Positions 4,113 to 7,958 of a DNA stretch of 7,958 bases are shown piece by piece (positions within the stretch are counted from its first letter, which is position 1; every line of letters begins with the position of its first letter). The notes under the pieces were generated by a model. That model made no database searches. It was given only the letters and a program-made list of their open reading frames with translations, and was not told where the DNA came from. The stretch is taken from assembly GCA_007571355.1 (NCBI GenBank), contig RKRO01000500.1:1-7958 (forward strand), in the 5' to 3' direction. Origin of the DNA: Candidatus Poribacteria bacterium (GTDB taxonomy: Bacteria > Poribacteria > WGA-4E > WGA-3G). Both the position numbers and the translations under genes were made by a program.

Positions 4113-5999
4113 TTAATTCAGTTGCATCTCACAGAGTTTCTGATACAACCCTCCTTTTGCTAACAACGTTTCGTGCGTTCCGGTTTCCAAAATTTCACCC
4201 TCCTTGATAACAAGAATTTTATCAGCGCGGACAACGGTTGATAGGCGATGCGCGATAATAAAACTGGTTCTTCCTGCCATCAGGTTTGTCAACGATTCTT
4301 GGATGAGTGCCTCCGACTGTGTATCCAGTGAAGATGTAGCTTCGTCTAAAACGAGAATCGGGGCATCTTTTAGGAGTGCTCGCGCGATAGAAAGGCGTTG
4401 CTGTTCGCCACCGGAGAGTTTCATACCCGCCTCACCGACAGACGTTGCGTAGCCTTTAGGCAGTTTGGTGATAAACTCATGAGCGTTTGCCTTTTTCGCC
4501 GCTGCGATGATCGCGTCGTCGTTAGCCTCCGGACAACCGTACCGAATATTTTCCAGAATCGTGCCATCAAAGAGGAATGTGTCCTGTGGGACGAGTGCAA
4601 TACTTTGTCGCAGCGAGACCAACTTTACTTCAGAAATAGGGACATTGTCAATCAGGATTTTCCCAGATACGACTTCATAGAAGCGTAGCAGCAGGTTGAG
4701 GAGCGTCGTCTTTCCACTTCCACTCGGTCCGACAAGTGCGACAACCTCTCCCGGTTTCGCTTCAAAAGAGACGTTGTTGATGGTGTGTTTAGATGCCGCT
4801 TGCGGGTCTTCTGAATTTTGTGAATAAGAGAAGGTGACGTTCTCAAATGTGACGGCTCCGTGGATGTTTTTTAATTCGATGTTGTCTGTCGAGCGGTCGT
4901 TCCCTTGTTGTTCTGCCTCAGATCTGAAATCGAGGAGATAAAAGATGCGTTCCGCGGAGACGAGGCACTGTTGTAACGCGTTATTTGCATTGCCAATTGT
5001 CTTGATCGGTTTAAAAATCCACATTACCATCCCGATGTAACCTATAAACCATCCTGTAGAGAGTTGTCCACCAATAACCTCCCAACAGGCTAACCCGAAA
5101 ACTGTAGCGACACCAACAAACCCCAACCACTCAATCGTCGGAGGTAGGAGTGCAGCGAAGCGCGCGCGTAGGATCGCTGAGCAGTATTGGTTCCAGTTAA
5201 GAGTTCGGAAACGTTCCGTTTCTGCATGTTCAGATGTAAAACTTTTGATAATCTTGATCCCAATGAGTGTCTCTTTGAGTTGTGAATAGATGTCCGCGCT
5301 CTGTTGTTGGATATTTGTGCTGGCACCACGAATGCGTCTGCCGATAGTTGTAATCAGATAAGCGACCAATGGAAGAATTAATAAAACGAAGAGCGTGAGT
5401 TTGTAACTCGTGATGAGCAGTATGGAAGCGAATAAGGCGACAAGGACAAAAGCGCGTATAATATTTGCCATCGATGCAATGAGTGCCTGCCACACTCGGA
5501 CATCGTCTGTAATACGTGCCATGAGATCGCCAGACCGTTCTTCGCGTAAAACCCCTAAGGGCGCGGTGACAATACACTGATAAAGCACGCTTCGTAACTG
5601 AAACGCTAACCTATGTCCGACACGCGCCATCACATAGTCGTTGCCGTAAGTGAAAATACCTTTTATGAAAACAAGGATGAGCATCCCACCCACCAACCAG
5701 AGAAAGGCTTTTAGGGCATCACCGGCATTTGTCAATTTTATTTCAAAACCGTCGAAAGCGAATATTCCAACGTCCCCTTCATGCCGAAGGTAGCGGATAG
5801 ATACGGGTTCATCAAATGAATTGCCACCGACGGTTGTGAGTCCATCAATCGTATCGGCTAAAATTTGGAAATATCCGAATTCGCACACGGCAACAACTAA
5901 GGCACAAGCGGTTGCCAATAGGATAGAGCCGATATACGGGCTGTGATACCGGACGAATCGGGTAAAGATTGGATTTTTGGTGAACGGTTTCTTGTCCAT
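4113..5999 (-). CDS. msbA: MsbA-like ABC exporter (lipid A / multidrug half-transporter)
   Basis: A complete half-transporter with the ABC-B exporter layout: a six-helix membrane domain then an ATPase domain, working as a homodimer in the inner membrane. Numbered from ATG 5999 (628 residues), the ATPase has an A-loop Tyr392, Walker A GPSGSGKT (424-431), Q-loop Gln472 in VPQDTF, signature LSGGEQQR (528-535), Walker B ILVLDE (548-553) and H-loop His584. All are intact, so it should hydrolyse ATP. E. coli MsbA has 582 residues; the excess is mainly a polar insertion of about 45 residues between helices 1 and 2 (about 53-97), facing the periplasm. An alternative TTG start at 6005 overlaps the upstream stop (TTGA); ATG 5999 is preferred because GGA sits six bases ahead of it. 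It is the last gene of the sppA-kinase-exporter operon. The lipid A substrate is inferred; other ABC-B exporters look alike. Confidence 0.88.
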   Translation of the reverse strand: MDKKPFTKNPIFTRFVRYHSPYIGSILLATACALVVAVCEFGYFQILADTIDGLTTVGGNSFDEPVSIRYLRHEGDVGIFAFDGFEIKLTNAGDALKAFLWLVGGMLILVFIKGIFTYGNDYVMARVGHRLAFQLRSVLYQCIVTAPLGVLREERSGDLMARITDDVRVWQALIASMANIIRAFVLVALFASILLITSYKLTLFVLLILPLVAYLITTIGRRIRGASTNIQQQSADIYSQLKETLIGIKIIKSFTSEHAETERFRTLNWNQYCSAILRARFAALLPPTIEWLGFVGVATVFGLACWEVIGGQLSTGWFIGYIGMVMWIFKPIKTIGNANNALQQCLVSAERIFYLLDFRSEAEQQGNDRSTDNIELKNIHGAVTFENVTFSYSQNSEDPQAASKHTINNVSFEAKPGEVVALVGPSGSGKTTLLNLLLRFYEVVSGKILIDNVPISEVKLVSLRQSIALVPQDTFLFDGTILENIRYGCPEANDDAIIAAAKKANAHEFITKLPKGYATSVGEAGMKLSGGEQQRLSIARALLKDAPILVLDEATSSLDTQSEALIQESLTNLMAGRTSFIIAHRLSTVVRADKILVIKEGEILETGTHETLLAKGGLYQKLCEMQLN

Positions 6000-6001
6000 A
6001 T

Positions 6002-7093
6002 TCAATCCGAATCTACATGCTCTGTTCTAAACCGATAGTCGCCAAATTGGATGACACACGCCTGCTTCGCAGCATCGCCCACTTTTTTTGAAAACGGGCA
6101 ACGGATACTAAGCTCCCGCTTCCGGAAATTTACAGCTTCAATAATACCGATGGCGTAGGTGTCACCAGTCGCATCGGCTAATCCGACGAGTCGGCGTTCA
6201 AAACAGTCGGGGACCTCTGCCGTAACGCGAGTCAAACTTAAATGGTTTTTGATGTGCGCGCGTGCTGCTTTGGAGAGGGGGGTGGATGCAATGAGGCATA
6301 AGGTACGGTGCACCCATTCGGCATAGTGGATTTTGGTTTCTGTAAGGTGGGAGAGGATCTCTAATTCTTTCTCATTTGCGGGACGTCCTATGAAAAACGG
6401 GGTGCCTTGACCACGAATCCGTCCAAAACAGAGGCGTTGCGTGCTGCTCACAGAGAAATACGTATCAAACCGTTCCTTCCGATACCGGCTCCGGACACTA
6501 CCGCTCTTTGATCGAACGTTTCGGTGTGGGAGGAGATAGTGAATGTCAAGCCACTCCTGTTGCGTGTAGCATGCAGTTATCTGTGTCAACTCCGCAGAAC
6601 GACCGATGCAGACCAAATGGTTCGGTCTGATGAGTTCAATCTTATGCTGTTTGAGCGTGACTGCAGGCGGATCGTGGATATAGCCGGTTGTGTCAATAAC
6701 AACGAAATCAGGATCGGTCTGTTGTGCGCTATCCACCATCAAACCTATCCCTGTAAGGATTTCAAGAAAGTGTCCGGTTGAGGATACATCACCCACAAAA
6801 TAGAGGCGTTCCGCAGTGCCGTTAAAGACGACGCGATTCTCTGCTCCGATGTGTGCGTCTGGTGCGAAGGACTTCATACCGACTGTGGTCGGCGGCCCGA
6901 TTCGAGATTGTCCGATGTCGGCATCAACGCAAGCGACTTTTAGCCCTACCGCGAGGGCGTAATCCGCTAAAAAACGGCAGAAGGTCGATTTTCCGGTATC
7001 GGTTGCACCTATCACTAACACAACCTGCTGCGATTTGACAATCTGATTCGCAAGTTCGCGCCACTCTCGGTTAACCTGATACGGGCTATCCAT
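6002..7093 (-). CDS. Clp1/Grc3-type polynucleotide 5'-hydroxyl kinase
   Basis: A 363-residue P-loop kinase of the Clp1/Grc3/NOL9 family (COG1341 type), which phosphorylates 5'-OH ends of RNA (and sometimes DNA) with ATP or GTP. Walker A is GATDTGKST (29-37), close to the family's GPTDxGKST. DADIGQS (57-63) matches the family's conserved D-x-D-x-GQS Walker B region, followed by a GPPTTVG stretch (66-72). VVIDTTGYI (131-139) is the second acidic strand. RYRKERFDTYF (203-213) gives basic residues where the lid is expected. The C-terminal part (RRLVGLADATGDTYAIGII, 300-318) resembles the Clp1 C-terminal beta domain. No membrane segment is visible, so it is cytoplasmic. ATG 7093 is chosen over ATG 7117 because GAGGAGG lies six bases before it; 7117 would add eight residues. 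It starts 24 bases after sppA and ends about 2 bases before the exporter. Bacterial members exist but are little studied. Confidence 0.85.
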   Translation of the reverse strand: MDSPYQVNREWRELANQIVKSQQVVLVIGATDTGKSTFCRFLADYALAVGLKVACVDADIGQSRIGPPTTVGMKSFAPDAHIGAENRVVFNGTAERLYFVGDVSSTGHFLEILTGIGLMVDSAQQTDPDFVVIDTTGYIHDPPAVTLKQHKIELIRPNHLVCIGRSAELTQITACYTQQEWLDIHYLLPHRNVRSKSGSVRSRYRKERFDTYFSVSSTQRLCFGRIRGQGTPFFIGRPANEKELEILSHLTETKIHYAEWVHRTLCLIASTPLSKAARAHIKNHLSLTRVTAEVPDCFERRLVGLADATGDTYAIGIIEAVNFRKRELSIRCPFSKKVGDAAKQACVIQFGDYRFRTEHVDSD

Positions 7094-7099
7094 TTTCTG

Positions 7100-7106
7100 C
7101 CTCCTC
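7100..7106 (-). promoter_or_regulatory. Shine-Dalgarno site deciding the kinase start
   Basis: On the - strand GAGGAGG occupies 7106 to 7100 and ends six bases before ATG 7093. The ATG at 7117, which directly follows the sppA stop, has no such site, so 7093 is the better start. Confidence 0.7.
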
Positions 7107-7117
7107 GCGTGGCGCAT

Positions 7118-7958
7118 TCAGTCGCCAAGGCTCATCTGGTAGCGGAAAGTTACACCCGGAAGGCTGAACACCTCAGCTAAGGGCGGCATCTGTTTAATTC
7201 CGAGGAGTTGTTCAAACAGGGAGGTACGTCTTTCTGGACGGAGTACCCGCGGTTTACCCGCAATACCTGCCAGTTCTCCTGCAATTTGGATTGCATCGGG
7301 CAGATTCCCGAGTTGATCAATCAGTTTTGATTCTAACGCCTGTTTTCCCGAAAAAATCCTTCCATCAGCGAGTTCAACGACTTCAGCACGCGTTAGGAGA
7401 CTTCCGCGTGCCGCGAAGATCGCATCCACAAATTGGTTGTAAACGTCATCAACGGTGGCTTGTAGCACTGCTTGCTCCTGTTCTGTCAACTCACGGAACG
7501 GTGAACCTGTATCCTTAAATTGTCCGCTCTTAACGACCTGATGTTCTAATCCGACTTTGTCGTATAAGCCTTTCATCCGCGTGAATTGCATAATAACGCC
7601 GATGCTACCGGTCAACGTCCCGGGATTCGCGACGATTGTATCGGCTGCGCATGCAATATAGTAGCCGCCGGATGCGGCACTTCCCCCCATTGAGGCGATG
7701 ATCGGCTTTTCTATCTTTTCGAGTTCTGTGAATATCTCTTGGACCGGGGCGACGCTGCCGCCGGGGGAATCAATTCTCAGGACGATTGCCTTGACACTTG
7801 GGTCATCGCGGTAGGTGTGAATCAGTTTAATCGTCGCATCGGATTTGGAAACAATGCCAGCAATATCTATCACGGCGACTTTCTGCCCGATAGATGTCCC
7901 GCTGCCCATTGTACGTAGTAAAACCAACATGAGAAAAAATAAAACGACAATACTGATT
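7118..7958 (-). CDS. sppA: Signal peptide peptidase SppA, short form (5' end beyond the window)
   Basis: An inner-membrane serine protease with a Ser/Lys dyad (family S49) that degrades cleaved signal peptides. The frame is open to the right edge: the codons before ATG 7930 read ISIVVLFFL and continue into MLVLL, forming the membrane anchor, so the true start lies outside and the gene is partial here. Counting from ATG 7930, DSPGGS (54-59) is the oxyanion strand-turn, MGGSAASGGYY (81-91) holds the nucleophile Ser87, NPGTLTGSIG follows (102-111), and Lys139 in SGQFKDTGSPFR is the general base. The Ser-Lys distance of 52 residues equals that of Bacillus subtilis SppA (Ser147/Lys199). The size, about 280 residues with one protease domain, marks the short form rather than the duplicated E. 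coli type. First visible gene of the operon; its TGA (7120-7118) precedes the kinase start by 24 bases. Confidence 0.93.
   Translation of the reverse strand, partial: ISIVVLFFLMLVLLRTMGSGTSIGQKVAVIDIAGIVSKSDATIKLIHTYRDDPSVKAIVLRIDSPGGSVAPVQEIFTELEKIEKPIIASMGGSAASGGYYIACAADTIVANPGTLTGSIGVIMQFTRMKGLYDKVGLEHQVVKSGQFKDTGSPFRELTEQEQAVLQATVDDVYNQFVDAIFAARGSLLTRAEVVELADGRIFSGKQALESKLIDQLGNLPDAIQIAGELAGIAGKPRVLRPERRTSLFEQLLGIKQMPPLAEVFSLPGVTFRYQMSLGD

Noticed and set aside
6524..6781. Plus-strand open frames across the kinase, exporter and sppA genes
   Set aside because: They lie opposite well-supported genes with intact catalytic motifs and show no domain of their own.

Overview
The window looks like bacterial chromosome from a diderm (Gram-negative-type), probably poorly characterised lineage. 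It encodes an MsbA-like lipid exporter, a short-form SppA protease and membrane-anchored, Pro/Glu-rich hypothetical proteins. An uncultured phylum such as Candidatus Poribacteria would fit, but that is an impression from protein style and gene mix, not something the sequence proves. Several genes are degraded or truncated, and intergenic spacing on the left side is generous.

Layout. Positions 1-690: a pentapeptide-repeat protein (+). 690-1020: no intact gene, but protein-like sequence in the frame of the next small gene. 1020-1241: a small unrecognised gene (+), possibly the surviving 3' part of a longer one, followed by an intrinsic terminator (1266-1305). 1350-1400: two tandem perfect hairpins. 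1441-1758: the most striking non-coding unit, a perfect-consensus sigma-70 promoter (TTGACA, 17 nt, TATAAT), then a strongly foldable stretch whose ends pair in a 15-bp closing helix, then a strong intrinsic terminator. This looks like a free-standing small RNA gene of about 280 nt. 1804-1832: a second promoter, followed by a hairpin-bearing leader. 1952-4069: three tightly packed + strand genes: a membrane-anchored protein with one EF-hand-like calcium loop, a small anchored protein with a Cys-Gly-Cys-Cys motif, and the N-terminal third of a GT39/PMT-type membrane glycosyltransferase that is frameshifted and truncated.

The right half (4113-7958) is a compact three-gene operon on the - strand, transcribed sppA (cut by the window edge), then a Clp1/Grc3-type polynucleotide 5'-kinase, then an MsbA-like ABC exporter. 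Spacings are 24 nt and about 2 nt, so the genes are very likely co-transcribed. SppA and the exporter both act in the inner membrane (peptide clean-up and lipid export). The RNA/DNA 5'-kinase between them belongs to a family best known from eukaryotic and archaeal RNA processing and is the most surprising protein here. The operon converges on the broken glycosyltransferase, and the junction at about 4040-4112 may mark an old rearrangement.

All RNA folds were worked out by hand and no database search was possible.
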